From: JBPYCR01 sp051846935
Lineage (GTDB): Bacteria > Bacillota > Bacilli > Bacillales > Amphibacillaceae
Assembly (NCBI RefSeq): GCF_051846935.1
Contig: NZ_JBPYCS010000004.1
Location: 62,001-126,000, forward strand
DNA: 64,000 nt
Direction of reading: 5' to 3'
Part shown: positions 53,588-62,910 of the stretch, one piece after another
How positions within the stretch are numbered: position 1 is the stretch's first letter
Layout of the letters: each line of letters opens with the position of its first letter
Translations under genes and position numbers: made by a program
The notes under the pieces: model-generated
Seen by the model: only the letters and a program-made list of their open reading frames with translations
Told to the model about the DNA's origin: nothing
Database searches by the model: none

Positions 53588-56500
53588 CTATTCGAACTCA
53601 ATAAGTAAGTCATTTACACCAATTGCTGATCCTTCTTTTACATAAATTTGCTTAATCGTACCGTTAAAAGGAGCTTGAACGGTTGTTTCCATTTTCATTG
53701 CTTCCGTAATGAGCAAATAATCTCCTTTAGCTACTTTTTCGCCTTCATTAGCGATTACTTTAATTACAGTTCCCGGCATCGTTGCACCAATATGTTTTAC
53801 ATTAGCTTTATCGGCTTTTGGTATTGTGACCACCTGTGATTCAATAGACTGATCTTTAATAATTATTTCGCGAGACTGACCATTTAGTTCAAAATAAATT
53901 ACACGTGTACCATCAGACCTTGCTTGAGAGATTGATACGAGCTTAATAAATAAAGTTTTACCTTGTTCAATTTCTACTTCAATTTGTTCTCCCAATCTCA
54001 TACCGTGGAAAAAGGTTGGTGTGTCTAATACGGACACATCCGCGTACGATTCACGGAAAGTTTGATAGTCTTTAAATACTTCCGGATATAATGCATAAGC
54101 AATCGTTTCTAGATTACTCGCTTCATGGTCAAGTATTTGAGACAGATCTTTCTTTAGATCATTAAAGTCGATAGGTTCCAATAATTCTCCAGGGCGAACC
54201 GTAATCGCTTCTTTTCCTTTAAGAATGATTTCTTGTAATTTTTCAGGAAAGCCTTGATACGGTTGTCCAATATGTCCTTGAAAGAATTCAATAACCGAAG
54301 CAGGAAAATCAATTGAATCCCCACGCGCATAAATATCTTCTTCTGTCAAATTGTTTTGTACCATAAATAAGGCCATATCGCCAACAATTTTTGAAGAAGG
54401 AGTAACTTTAACAATATCACCAAACATATCGTTAACCGTACGGAACATTGTTTTTACTTCATTCCAACGATCCCCAAGCCCCACTGCTTTTGCTTGTTGC
54501 TGTAAGTTACTATATTGACCACCTGGCATTTGATGATGATACACTTCTGTATGCGGTGCCTTCATCCCACTCTCAAACGCATCGTAATACGCACGAACTA
54601 CTTCCCAATATTGTGAAATTTGCTCGTATGCTTGTACATTTATTCGTGGTTGGCGATTATTTCCTTCAAGTGCATAAGCTAACGATTGGGCGCTTGGTTG
54701 TGAAGTAGAACCAGCCATTGGGCCACATGCTACATCGACTACATCTACTCCTGCCTCAATTGCACGTGCATACATATGGATTCCGTTTCCACTCGTATCA
54801 TGCGTATGTAAGTGAATCGGAATATCTATTTCTTCTTTTAATGTTGAAACAAGCTGATAAGCTGCTTCCGGCTTTAATAAACCTGCCATATCTTTAATTC
54901 CTAATATATGCGCACCAGACTGCTCTAATTCTTTAGCTAGGTTAGCATAATACGTAAGGTTATATTTCATTTCTGTTTTATCCAGGACGTCACCCGTATA
55001 ACAAATCGATGCCTCAGCTATTTTATTGCTATCTCTTACAGCTTGAATAGCAGGTACCATACCATCTAACCAGTTTAAGCTGTCAAAAATCCGAAAAACA
55101 TCAATTCCCTCTGCAGCACTTTGTTTTACAAATTCATGAATTAAATTATCCGGATAGTTCTTATATCCAACTGCATTGCTTGCCCGTAATAACATTTGAA
55201 ACAAAATATTCGGCATCTTTTTGCGCAGCTTTGCTAAACGAACCCATGGATCCTCTCTTAAAAAGCGATATGCGACATCAAAGGTTGCTCCTCCCCACAT
55301 TTCCATAGAGAATAATTCCGGAAGCATACGTGCAGTAGGTTCTGCTATTTGCAGTAGGTCTTTTGTCCGTATACGTGTCGCTAGTAGAGATTGGTGAGCA
55401 TCACGAAAAGTTGTGTCTGTTAAGAGCACTTCTTTTTGATCCTTTAACCAATTTGATAGACCATCTGGTCCCTCTCTATCAAGAATTTGCTTCGTCCCTG
55501 ACTGTATCGATTCTTCCGTAATAATAGATGGAATCGGTGAAGTCGAAAATGCAGGCTTTTTCTTTTTTGCTACTCCAGGATACCCATTAACTGTTGTCTC
55601 ACCAATATAAGTTAACAGCTTGGTTCCGCGATCTCTATGTTTCGGAAATTTAAATAGCTCCGGAGTCTCATCAATAAAGCTCGTATTATACGTACCTGTT
55701 AGAAATTTTTCATGCTGTATTACATTTTTTAAAAAAGGAATATTCGTTTTTATACCTCGAATACGAAACTCCTTCAAATTACGTACCATTTTTTGTGCAG
55801 CTTGCTCAAAAGTTAACGCCCATGTGGATACTTTAACGAGCAAGGAGTCGTAGTATGGTGAAATTTCTGAACCTTGAAAGCCATTTCCAGCATCAAGTCT
55901 TACTCCAAAACCGCCTCCTGACCGATAAACCATAATTCGACCTGTATCCGGCATAAAATCGTTCAACGGATCTTCTGTTGTAACCCGCGACTGAATTGCA
56001 AATCCACTTACAGCAATATCCTTTTGTTCAGGAACACCAATTGATTTACCGTGTAAATGTTTACCTTCTGCTATCTTTATTTGCGTTTGTACAATATCTA
56101 CGCCAGTTATCATTTCAGTAATTGTATGCTCAACTTGAACGCGGGGATTTACTTCTATAAAATAAAATTCATCCTCGGTCACTAAAAATTCAACCGTACC
56201 TGCATTTACATAATTTATATTTTTCATTAATTGAATTGCAGCATCACAAATTTCATCTCTTAGCTCATTAGACAATGATAAGCTCGGTGCGACTTCAACA
56301 ACCTTTTGGTGCCTTCGTTGTACGGAGCAGTCTCGTTCATAAAGATGGACAAGATTCCCATGCGTATCACCGATAATTTGTACTTCAATGTGCTTAGGAT
56401 TTTCAATAAATTTCTCAACATAAACTTCATCATTTCCGAAAGCAGATTTTGCTTCAGACTTTGCACGATCATATGCCTCGGACAGTTCGTCATCACTTTT

Positions 56501-57034
56501 GACTATACGCATACCTCGGCCCCCGCCACCAAGAGATGCTTTAATTATGATTGGATAGCCAAATTTATTACCAAAATCACGAATTTCATCTAATGTGGAT
56601 ACAGGTCCATCTGAACCTGGTATAATTGGAAGTCCTGCGTTGATTGCTTGTGTTCGAGCTTTTACTTTGTCACCAAACATACTTAAGTGTTCACTCGTTG
56701 GTCCTATAAAAATGATTCCTTCTTCTTCACATCGTTTTGCAAACGCTATATTTTCAGACAAAAATCCATAGCCAGGATGAATTGCATCTACGTTTACATG
56801 TTTTGCAAGCTGTATAATTCCCTCTATATCCAAATAAGCGTCTATTGGATTTTTATTTTCACCAATCAAGTAAGATTCATCGGCTTTATAACGATGAAGC
56901 GCACCTGAATCTTCTTTAGAATAAATAGCTACTGTACGCATATTTAATTCCGTACAGGCTCTGAAAATTCGGATGGCGATTTCTCCTCGATTTGCTACTA
57001 ATACTTTTTCGATTTTTTTAGTATCTTTTACCAT
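53588..57034 (-). CDS. pyc: Pyruvate carboxylase
   Basis: Biotin enzyme that carboxylates pyruvate to oxaloacetate, refilling the citric acid cycle. The 1148 residues comprise a biotin carboxylase domain (1-450; IKASLGGGGRGMRIVKSDDE and FIEVNPRVQVEHTITEMITG), a carboxyltransferase domain (about 535-830; LLTDTTFRDAHQSLLATRIR), the tetramerisation/PC domain, and the biotinyl domain with ITEAMKMETT (Lys1114). All motifs are intact. Its ATG overlaps the end of ftsW by 7 bp, an arrangement also known in Bacillus (ylaO-pycA). Confidence 0.98.
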   Translation of the reverse strand: MVKDTKKIEKVLVANRGEIAIRIFRACTELNMRTVAIYSKEDSGALHRYKADESYLIGENKNPIDAYLDIEGIIQLAKHVNVDAIHPGYGFLSENIAFAKRCEEEGIIFIGPTSEHLSMFGDKVKARTQAINAGLPIIPGSDGPVSTLDEIRDFGNKFGYPIIIKASLGGGGRGMRIVKSDDELSEAYDRAKSEAKSAFGNDEVYVEKFIENPKHIEVQIIGDTHGNLVHLYERDCSVQRRHQKVVEVAPSLSLSNELRDEICDAAIQLMKNINYVNAGTVEFLVTEDEFYFIEVNPRVQVEHTITEMITGVDIVQTQIKIAEGKHLHGKSIGVPEQKDIAVSGFAIQSRVTTEDPLNDFMPDTGRIMVYRSGGGFGVRLDAGNGFQGSEISPYYDSLLVKVSTWALTFEQAAQKMVRNLKEFRIRGIKTNIPFLKNVIQHEKFLTGTYNTSFIDETPELFKFPKHRDRGTKLLTYIGETTVNGYPGVAKKKKPAFSTSPIPSIITEESIQSGTKQILDREGPDGLSNWLKDQKEVLLTDTTFRDAHQSLLATRIRTKDLLQIAEPTARMLPELFSMEMWGGATFDVAYRFLREDPWVRLAKLRKKMPNILFQMLLRASNAVGYKNYPDNLIHEFVKQSAAEGIDVFRIFDSLNWLDGMVPAIQAVRDSNKIAEASICYTGDVLDKTEMKYNLTYYANLAKELEQSGAHILGIKDMAGLLKPEAAYQLVSTLKEEIDIPIHLHTHDTSGNGIHMYARAIEAGVDVVDVACGPMAGSTSQPSAQSLAYALEGNNRQPRINVQAYEQISQYWEVVRAYYDAFESGMKAPHTEVYHHQMPGGQYSNLQQQAKAVGLGDRWNEVKTMFRTVNDMFGDIVKVTPSSKIVGDMALFMVQNNLTEEDIYARGDSIDFPASVIEFFQGHIGQPYQGFPEKLQEIILKGKEAITVRPGELLEPIDFNDLKKDLSQILDHEASNLETIAYALYPEVFKDYQTFRESYADVSVLDTPTFFHGMRLGEQIEVEIEQGKTLFIKLVSISQARSDGTRVIYFELNGQSREIIIKDQSIESQVVTIPKADKANVKHIGATMPGTVIKVIANEGEKVAKGDYLLITEAMKMETTVQAPFNGTIKQIYVKEGSAIGVNDLLIEFE

Positions 57035-58209
57035 GTGCTTCCTCTCCTATTCATAAATACGTTCCTTTCCCTCATTTGTTCTGGTTGAACAGAAATGGGT
57101 TCTCTCTCTTTCTTTTTTACTTGCTTAGCTATATTATTTAAAATGCCCATTGAGAGCATTAAAACAATCAAAGATGACCCACCGTAGCTAACAAATGGTA
57201 ATGGCACACCAGTAATTGGCAATATGCCACTAATTGATCCAAGATTTATAAATGCTTGAATACCAACCATTGAGCTAATTCCAATTGCAAGGAGAGCACC
57301 AAAGCTGTCCTCGCATTTGCGAGCAATAAAAATTCCTCGTAGTACTATTGTAATAAGAAGTCCGATAACAATAACTACTCCAACAAACCCCAATTCTTCC
57401 GCGATAATTGCCATTATAAAATCCGTGTGTGCGCCCCATAAATAGCCTAGCTTTTGCACGCTTTGTCCTAATCCTTCTCCTGTAAGACCGCCTACGCCAA
57501 TGGCTAAATAAGATTGAATCAAATGGTACCCATCGGAATCCGGTGTTTCAAACGGTTTGTATGCCCCTGTAAACCGAGCAATTCTAACATCGGTAACCAT
57601 ATTCGGAATCGTAAATGCGAGTAAGATAACCCCAATAGCAATTAATAAAAACAAATGCTTATACTTTATTCCTGAACTGAATATAACCGAGCTCGCAATT
57701 AAAAATATAATTGCTGCTGTTCCAATATCTGGTTGTGCTACAATGAGAGCAAGAATAATGACCATAATAATAAGTGGCGGTAAAACACCTCGATAAAACT
57801 CATTTATGTATGCTTGCTTCTTAGAGTATACAGACGCAAGATAAATAATTAATCCGAGCTTAACAAATTCTGCCGGCTGCAAACTAAAAAATGGAGTAAC
57901 AAACCACGATTTCGAATTGTTAATGTTCTCACCAAATAAAAGAACGCCTACAAGCAGACCAAGACATATAAATATAATTTGTTGAATGACGAATTGATAT
58001 TTTTGGTACGGAACGATACTGAAAAAAATAAAACAAAAAAGCCCTACAAAAAACCATTGCAATTGCTTAACTAAAAAATGTGTGCCTTCTAATCCGTCAA
58101 CTACTGCGGAGACCATGCTCGCACTATAAATCATTACAATTCCAAAGGCAGCTAGGATCAAAGGTGTAATAAGTAACGTAAAATCGTAATGCTTTAAAAA
58201 CCGTATCAT
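57028..58209 (-). CDS. ftsW: SEDS cell division protein FtsW
   Basis: Septal peptidoglycan polymerase that works with PBP2B. The 393 residues have ten membrane helices. Motifs are GIVMIYSASMVSAVVDGLEG, SLQPAEFVKLGLIIYLASVY, VAQPDIGTAAI and ITGVPLPFVSYGGSS. It is the YlaO-type FtsW, separate from spoVE in the dcw cluster. The C-terminal tail is basic. The ATG has GAGGGGAAGACG upstream. It overlaps pyc by 7 bp. Confidence 0.95.
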   Translation of the reverse strand: MIRFLKHYDFTLLITPLILAAFGIVMIYSASMVSAVVDGLEGTHFLVKQLQWFFVGLFCFIFFSIVPYQKYQFVIQQIIFICLGLLVGVLLFGENINNSKSWFVTPFFSLQPAEFVKLGLIIYLASVYSKKQAYINEFYRGVLPPLIIMVIILALIVAQPDIGTAAIIFLIASSVIFSSGIKYKHLFLLIAIGVILLAFTIPNMVTDVRIARFTGAYKPFETPDSDGYHLIQSYLAIGVGGLTGEGLGQSVQKLGYLWGAHTDFIMAIIAEELGFVGVVIVIGLLITIVLRGIFIARKCEDSFGALLAIGISSMVGIQAFINLGSISGILPITGVPLPFVSYGGSSLIVLMLSMGILNNIAKQVKKKEREPISVQPEQMRERNVFMNRRGSTW

Positions 58210-58361
58210 CGTCTTCCCCTCAGCATCTATTAAAATTTATTACAACTAGGTAATGGTATGGATCGTTTAATTCTTTTTGACACACTATTTCGAATAATTG
58301 GTATAGCAGTATGTCTTATTTATATTTTTCAAGGAGTATAGTAGGCTAATTTACAGGAAAT

Positions 58362-58403
58362 TAAAATAAAAAACCTTGCCATTTCGCATGCCGGCAAAGT
58401 TTT
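58362..58403 (-). terminator. Rho-independent terminator of ylaN
   Basis: On the minus strand AACTTTGCC pairs with GGCAAGGTT, followed by TTTTTATTTTAAT, about 60 bp after the ylaN stop. Confidence 0.85.
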
Positions 58404-58463
58404 AGCGCGTGTTCGCATGAATTAAGCACTCTCTCACACGCAATGCTGAAGCTCTGAAACGTA

Positions 58464-58748
58464 TTATAAAGACTTCTGTGCTGCTTCATGCAATATATTC
58501 AGCTTACGCTCAAGATTCTCAAGTAGCTTTTTACCTTCCGCTTCACTAACTAAATCTAATCGAACAGCAAAGTCAATCTCCCTTGAAAGACCAAACATTT
58601 GTGTGTCCAGTACTTCTTCATATAGTGGGCATTGTGGCATCATTAAGTTTTCCATCTGTACTTCAATCAGCCGCAATATTTTATCAGCATCAGCCTTAAG
58701 AAGGGCATAGGCTTTTTCTCGATGGGTTGTCATCACCTCTGATATCAA
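58464..58748 (-). CDS. ylaN: YlaN (UPF0358) Fur-interacting iron-homeostasis protein
   Basis: Conserved 94-residue helical protein, with MPQCPLYEEVLDTQMFGLSR as the family signature. In Staphylococcus and Bacillus YlaN has been linked to Fur and iron-sulfur homeostasis and is essential under some conditions. The start is TTG 58748, 6 nt from GGGAGGGGG; the family N-terminus MASE-like (here MISEVMTTHREKA) supports it over ATG 58733. It has its own promoter and terminator. Confidence 0.93.
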   Translation of the reverse strand: MISEVMTTHREKAYALLKADADKILRLIEVQMENLMMPQCPLYEEVLDTQMFGLSREIDFAVRLDLVSEAEGKKLLENLERKLNILHEAAQKSL

Positions 58749-59455
58749 CTATATCCCCCTCCCTCAAAACCTATCTCATCGCCTAAAGGCGTAGTGTCTA
58801 TTCAGCATTTTACTTACTTCTTTTATATTATCGTTATACAGTTCAAATTGCAAATAATATTTATTTCCTGATTGATTCTTGTAATTTTCAATGGATCTTG
58901 TTATCTTTTAAAACACCCTTTTTGTATCGTTTTTTCAATTTCTTTTTACTATTGGTTTGGGTACCGCCCTTGATATATACTCGCTTTCTATGGGCAATGC
59001 CGCAACTAATTTAAAAGATTTTTTCCTTTTTCTATGTACCTGTCTGAATGGAGTTTCGATTATTAAATTTTTCAACTGGATTTTCGTTTATTACATTAGC
59101 TAATATGGGGAATATAGATGAAAGAAAGGAAGAGCGTTTAGGTGCTTAATCTCTCAAATACCTTACGATGCGAAGGCTGTTGAAGATTATTATAAATACG
59201 TGAAAAACTCAAAGTAAAAGGAGTCAGTATTTCTAGCTTCCGCCCATTGGAAAGTAATAACGAAGCAATGCTTGAGAAAAGAAAAAGGTGGCGTAAAGTA
59301 CAACTCCTACTGAACAAACTACAGCACAATAAATAGTTCATATGCTCTCCTTCAGACGCTTTACACTTATTTATTTTTTGTTATTTGGTTTTAATCGTGA
59401 AAAAACAATCAATCTTTGATATTCTTAATAAAGACAATTTAAGAAGGGTGATAAA
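58749..59455. other. Intergenic region upstream of ylaN
   Basis: About 700 bp. It contains the ylaN promoter (58825-58853) and, at about 58980-59000, a 25-bp fragment CTCGCTTTCTATGGGCAATGCC resembling the interspersed repeat. The stretch 59000-59440 has no recognisable gene; a 67-codon minus-strand frame at 59138-59341 lacks support. The B. subtilis genes ylaK (phoH), ylaL and ylaM, which lie between ylaJ and ylaN there, are missing. Confidence 0.6.
58825..58853 (-). promoter_or_regulatory. SigA promoter of ylaN
   Basis: On the minus strand TTGCAA (58853-58848) and TAATAT (58830-58825) are 17 bp apart, about 77 bp upstream of the ylaN start. Confidence 0.65.
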
Positions 59456-59944
59456 ATGATAATACCGATAAAAGGAAAGGTTTCCTACTCAATAACTCTT
59501 GATCCTTCCGTATGGATTTTTGACGATCGAAAAATCGTTTTTGAAGATGCTTTTACAGAAAATGCTCAAGGAACGAATGATGAGGATACGTTAGAAAAGG
59601 CTGCACAAAGATGGAATCAAGAGGTATATCAACAAAAAGTAAAACCACCTGTAAATAAAAGCATCACTAAATTTGAACGTGAAAAAATTCTAGTAAATAC
59701 ATATGTTATGCCAATTAATGATTTTGTTGAGCATACCGAAATACAATCAGATGCCACAGAAGCTATACTACACCATGCAGGAGGCGAAACGGTTGTTACG
59801 CTCGAAGCATTACAGACAGGTTATTTATTATTTGCAATTAACGGAAAGCCTGTAAAAGACAACGGTCCTGTGCATTTTTACTATAAAGATGGTTCTAATA
59901 AAGATTGTCCTATTAAGGGTATTCATACAATTACAATTGCGTAG
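59456..59944 (+). CDS. Uncharacterised Bacillaceae protein, 162 residues
   Basis: A soluble protein of 162 residues that I do not recognise with certainty. It begins MIIPIKGKVSYSITLDPSVW, followed by IFDDRKIVFEDAF, and has a central VNKSITKFEREKILVNTYVM, and a C-terminal beta-rich part ending GIHTITIA. No signal peptide or membrane segment is seen. ATG with AAGAAGGGTGATAAA upstream, and a terminator at 59993, make it a monocistronic gene. I recall similar proteins in halotolerant bacilli with inconsistent annotation. Confidence 0.7.
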   Translation: MIIPIKGKVSYSITLDPSVWIFDDRKIVFEDAFTENAQGTNDEDTLEKAAQRWNQEVYQQKVKPPVNKSITKFEREKILVNTYVMPINDFVEHTEIQSDATEAILHHAGGETVVTLEALQTGYLLFAINGKPVKDNGPVHFYYKDGSNKDCPIKGIHTITIA

Positions 59945-59992
59945 CTATATATCATACTACCAAACCATTATACACTTTCTTGAAATAAAGAC

Positions 59993-60022
59993 CGTTCCTC
60001 AGCCGAGGAGCGATTTTTTTTT
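59993..60022 (+). terminator. Rho-independent terminator
   Basis: CGTTCCTC and GAGGAGCG form a stem followed by ATTTTTTTTT, about 50 bp after the upstream gene. Confidence 0.92.
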
Positions 60023-60199
60023 GCGGAAAACCTAATTATTACTCAACTCCTCTCTGTGTAAAGAAACATTCGCACATTAAGCAAATAAGGTATAATCACA
60101 AAATGTCTAATCTCTTTTTGTATAATTTGACACATTTAACTCAAAATAAACAGAAGTGAAAAAATGGTATCTTTTACGGATGTTTAGGAGGAAAATTAA

Positions 60200-60790
60200 A
60201 TGTATCGATATAACACGCTTATTTTAATTATTATTTTTATTCTGTTTACTGGATGTCAGCAAAAACAGGAGGACAACACGTTACAACAACCAAATACAGA
60301 TGACCGATTTATTGAAGTGAAAAATTCCCACCCCGATGAAAAGAAAGATTTTAATAATGAACAAATTGCTGTTCACCTAGCACGAGTTGCTAGTAATGTT
60401 CCCCATGTACAAGATGCAGCTGCAGTGGTAGCAGGTCCATATGCTGTTGTCGGTATCGATGTCGCAGAAGATATTGATCGTCAGCGTGTTGGTACGATTA
60501 AATATACAGTTACAGAAGCACTTCAAGAGGATCCATACGGTAAAACCGCCGTTGTTATAGCGGATGGCGATATAATGGCGAGAATTCGAGGAATGGGCGA
60601 TAAAATTCAACAAGGCTATCCAGTACAGGGAGTTGTTGATGAATTAGCAGCTATTATTGCACGATATATGCCTGATTTGCCTATAAATGAAGATTTGCCT
60701 GAAGAACCGGATCAAAACAAAGAAAATATTTCTGACAAAGAGGAAGAAAAACTTCAAGATATTCAGAAAGAACAATCGGGAGAACATTAA
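60200..60790 (+). CDS. ylaJ: YhcN/YlaJ-family sporulation lipoprotein
   Basis: Predicted lipoprotein of 196 residues. The signal peptide ends at lipobox LFTGC (Cys19). The mature part holds the YhcN/YlaJ domain, IAVHLARVASNVPHVQDAAA, VVGIDVAEDIDRQRVGTIKY, VVIADGDIMARIRGMGDKIQ and GYPVQGVVDELAAIIARYMP. Members are made in the forespore or spore coat and influence germination. The C-terminus is acidic. AGGAGG precedes the ATG. Only this gene remains of the ylaJ-ylaM segment. Confidence 0.9.
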   Translation: MYRYNTLILIIIFILFTGCQQKQEDNTLQQPNTDDRFIEVKNSHPDEKKDFNNEQIAVHLARVASNVPHVQDAAAVVAGPYAVVGIDVAEDIDRQRVGTIKYTVTEALQEDPYGKTAVVIADGDIMARIRGMGDKIQQGYPVQGVVDELAAIIARYMPDLPINEDLPEEPDQNKENISDKEEEKLQDIQKEQSGEH

Positions 60791-60831
60791 TTCTCCCAAT
60801 TGTTCATTAGCTTACAACTGTAATACCAACT

Positions 60832-60870
60832 AAAAACCACTTGTGTACGAGCGTATACACATGTTTTTTT
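60832..60870. terminator. Bidirectional terminator between ylaJ and arcC
   Basis: TGTGTA (60842-60847) pairs with TACACA (60856-60861), followed by TGTTTTTTT on the plus strand; on the minus strand it is followed by AGTGGTTTTT. A weaker GGGAGAA/TTCTCCC hairpin at the ylaJ stop lies just before it. Confidence 0.75.
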
Positions 60871-60966
60871 ACAGCGCAGTAGCATTAGTGTATGCTCTCT
60901 TCAGTATAAAGAGCGAAATACATCATGTACATTATTTACAGTAGATTTTTTATGCTGCTGGAAGTT

Positions 60967-61917
60967 TTATTTAACAATATGTGTTCCTGTTTGCATGTGC
61001 ATTGCTTCTTTTAAGCTTTCTGGATTCGTTATAATTACATTTGAACCATTATGCTCTAAAAATTGTAAGCTCGCTTTTATTTTCGGCAGCATACTTCCAT
61101 CAGGAAATTGCCCATCCTCCATATGCTTTTTTGCTTCCTGTACAGTAATTAACTTCAATGCCTCTTGATTCTCTTTACCAAAATTAATATATACTTGTGG
61201 GACGCCTGTTGTAATAATTAATATTTCTGCACCAATTTGTTCTGCTAACAAGCTTGTTGCAAAATCCTTGTCAATTACAGCATCCACGCCGGAGTATGTA
61301 TTGCTATTTGTTTTCACTACCGGAATCCCTCCACCACCAGCAGCAATAACTACATATCCTGATTTTATTAGAGTTTTAATTGCATCCTTTTCAACGATAT
61401 TTACAGGCATTGGCGAAGGGACAACCCGGCGGTAACCACGGCCCGAGTCTTCAATAACTGTCCAATCCGGATGTTTTTTTAATAATTCATTCGTCTGCTG
61501 CTCGGTATAAAAAGAACCGATCGGCTTACTCGGTTGTTTAAATTTCGGATCATCTGGGTTAACTTCAACTTGCGTAATAATACTCGCAACCTGTTTGTTT
61601 ATTCCTCTTTTCACAAATTCATTTCCAAGGGCTTGCTGAATTTGATAACCAATACCGCCTTGTGTATCAGCCACACAGTTTACAAGAGGTACATTTGCCA
61701 TACCTTTCACTTCATTGGCAATTTCAGATCGTCGCAATCCAAAGCCTACTTGTGGACCATTTCCATGTGTAACGACTACTTCATACCCTTCTTCTACCAT
61801 ATCGGCAATTTGCGTAACCGTCTCACATACCTTCTCATATTGGTCTTGTACGGATTGATGATTATTATCCTTTACTAGTGCATTGCCGCCGATTGCAACG
61901 ATAACTAACTTCCTCAT
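60967..61917 (-). CDS. arcC: Carbamate kinase
   Basis: Transfers phosphate from carbamoyl phosphate to ADP, giving ATP, ammonia and CO2. The 316 residues show the N-terminal LVIVAIGGNALVKDNNHQSV, THGNGPQVGFGLRRSEI, VVIAAGGGGIPVVK and GVDAVIDKDFATSLLAEQIG. All are typical of amino acid kinase fold carbamate kinases. No arcA, arcB or arcD is near, so it is orphaned from the arginine deiminase pathway in this window; the partner genes may lie elsewhere, or it may serve allantoin or agmatine catabolism. An ArgR-like box lies about 165 bp upstream. Confidence 0.95.
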   Translation of the reverse strand: MRKLVIVAIGGNALVKDNNHQSVQDQYEKVCETVTQIADMVEEGYEVVVTHGNGPQVGFGLRRSEIANEVKGMANVPLVNCVADTQGGIGYQIQQALGNEFVKRGINKQVASIITQVEVNPDDPKFKQPSKPIGSFYTEQQTNELLKKHPDWTVIEDSGRGYRRVVPSPMPVNIVEKDAIKTLIKSGYVVIAAGGGGIPVVKTNSNTYSGVDAVIDKDFATSLLAEQIGAEILIITTGVPQVYINFGKENQEALKLITVQEAKKHMEDGQFPDGSMLPKIKASLQFLEHNGSNVIITNPESLKEAMHMQTGTHIVK

Positions 61918-62080
61918 AGTGTACCTCCCTTAATATAGTGCTTCACATATTTCAAGGTTTTCTACAAATATGCTTTGCTCTAATAACTACCATCCATTTA
62001 TTGATCATCTTATATTTTAAAACAAATTGATAATACAATAAAGGCTTTTTTGTATATTTTTTTATAAAAATTAATATTTA

Positions 62081-62094
62081 TGTATAAATATTCA
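62081..62094. promoter_or_regulatory. ArgR/AhrC-like box upstream of arcC
   Basis: TGTATAAATATTCA matches the Bacillus Arg-box pattern TGAATWWWWATTCA at 13 of 14 positions. Its place upstream of a carbamate kinase gene makes arginine-dependent control plausible, though AT-rich DNA gives chance matches. Confidence 0.5.
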
Positions 62095-62194
62095 ACTTTC
62101 CCCTCCTCGTATAGTATATTTAGGCATTAATCTTAGCCTATTTATTCTGATTCATTTTCGTGTTATACAGACTTTATAACTCCGTTATCTTTCA

Positions 62195-62267
62195 CTGCAG
62201 GAAGACGCGTTTCACCGGCATGGCCTCATCCGCTTCCCTCGCTACACTTCACCAGGATCTTCGAATC
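62195..62267. repeat. Interspersed repeat, degenerate copy E
   Basis: CACCGGCATGGCCTCA, CTCGCTACA and ATCTTCGAA match copy A (ACCGGCACGACCTCA, TTCGCTACA, ATCTTCGGG) in direct orientation, with gaps. Confidence 0.55.
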
Positions 62268-62493
62268 ATGCTATTTAAGAATGAAATAATCATATGCGAA
62301 TCATTTGTTAATCTACAACGTCCTATTGATAAATATATGTACTAGTATAGTCATAAGAGGAAAAATAAAATTGACTAATATGAGTCCGGTTAAATACCAG
62401 ATACAAACCAGTCAATTAGCTGTTTAAAATCTAGTCTAACTTTATGTGTTTAGTACTAAAGCATTAAAGGCCTCTTGTTTTTGTTAGTGGAAA

Positions 62494-62590
62494 GACTTTG
62501 CAGAAAAAAACAACAGTCCTTGAGCGGTCTCTGCTACGCAATATGGGGTCTTATTCGCGTTCACATTCCCACTGGTTGCATAGCAACAGC
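62494..62590. repeat. Possible degenerate repeat copy F
   Basis: GGGGTCTTATTCGCGTTCACATTCCCACTGG resembles the right part of the same element type, and GGTTGCATAGCAAC nearby is a small palindrome. The match is partial. Confidence 0.3.
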
Positions 62591-62910
62591 AGAAAATCCA
62601 CTTTATAATTCTATTCTTTTATGATGTTTTAAAAAGGGCAATTATGAAATCGACTCAAATAAATAACTTATTAAAAAAAGCTAGTGCAAAACGAACACGG
62701 CTCTCTCTAAAATGTCCTTTAAATTATTTAGAGGGGAATAAAGTCATTTTTCGCGCGATATGCGCGATATATATATGCCAATGTGTGTCAATAAAAGACC
62801 TCACAATATTCCGAACAAAAAATGACCTAGTTCCAGCGTGTGTATTATGCACCAGCAATAAATCGTATGTTTTTTATTTATAGATATACGTCATTCCATT
62901 TTAAATTGTA

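Larger units (their letters stand above)
61918..62910. other. Long intergenic region with repeat copies E and F
   Basis: About 990 bp without a convincing gene. It holds the arcC control region with the ArgR-like box (62081-62094), degenerate repeat copies E (62195-62267) and F (62494-62590), and a CGCGATATGCGCGATATATAT direct repeat at about 62753-62773. A 79-codon frame at 62644-62883 has a weak ribosome binding site and no recognisable family. Confidence 0.6.

Noticed and set aside
59138..59341. 67-codon minus-strand frame upstream of the 162-residue gene
   Set aside because: No good start signal and no recognisable family; composition is like the surrounding spacer.
62644..62883. 79-codon plus-strand frame with a weak ribosome binding site
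   Set aside because: Low complexity, no recognisable family, and it lies in a region of decayed repeats.
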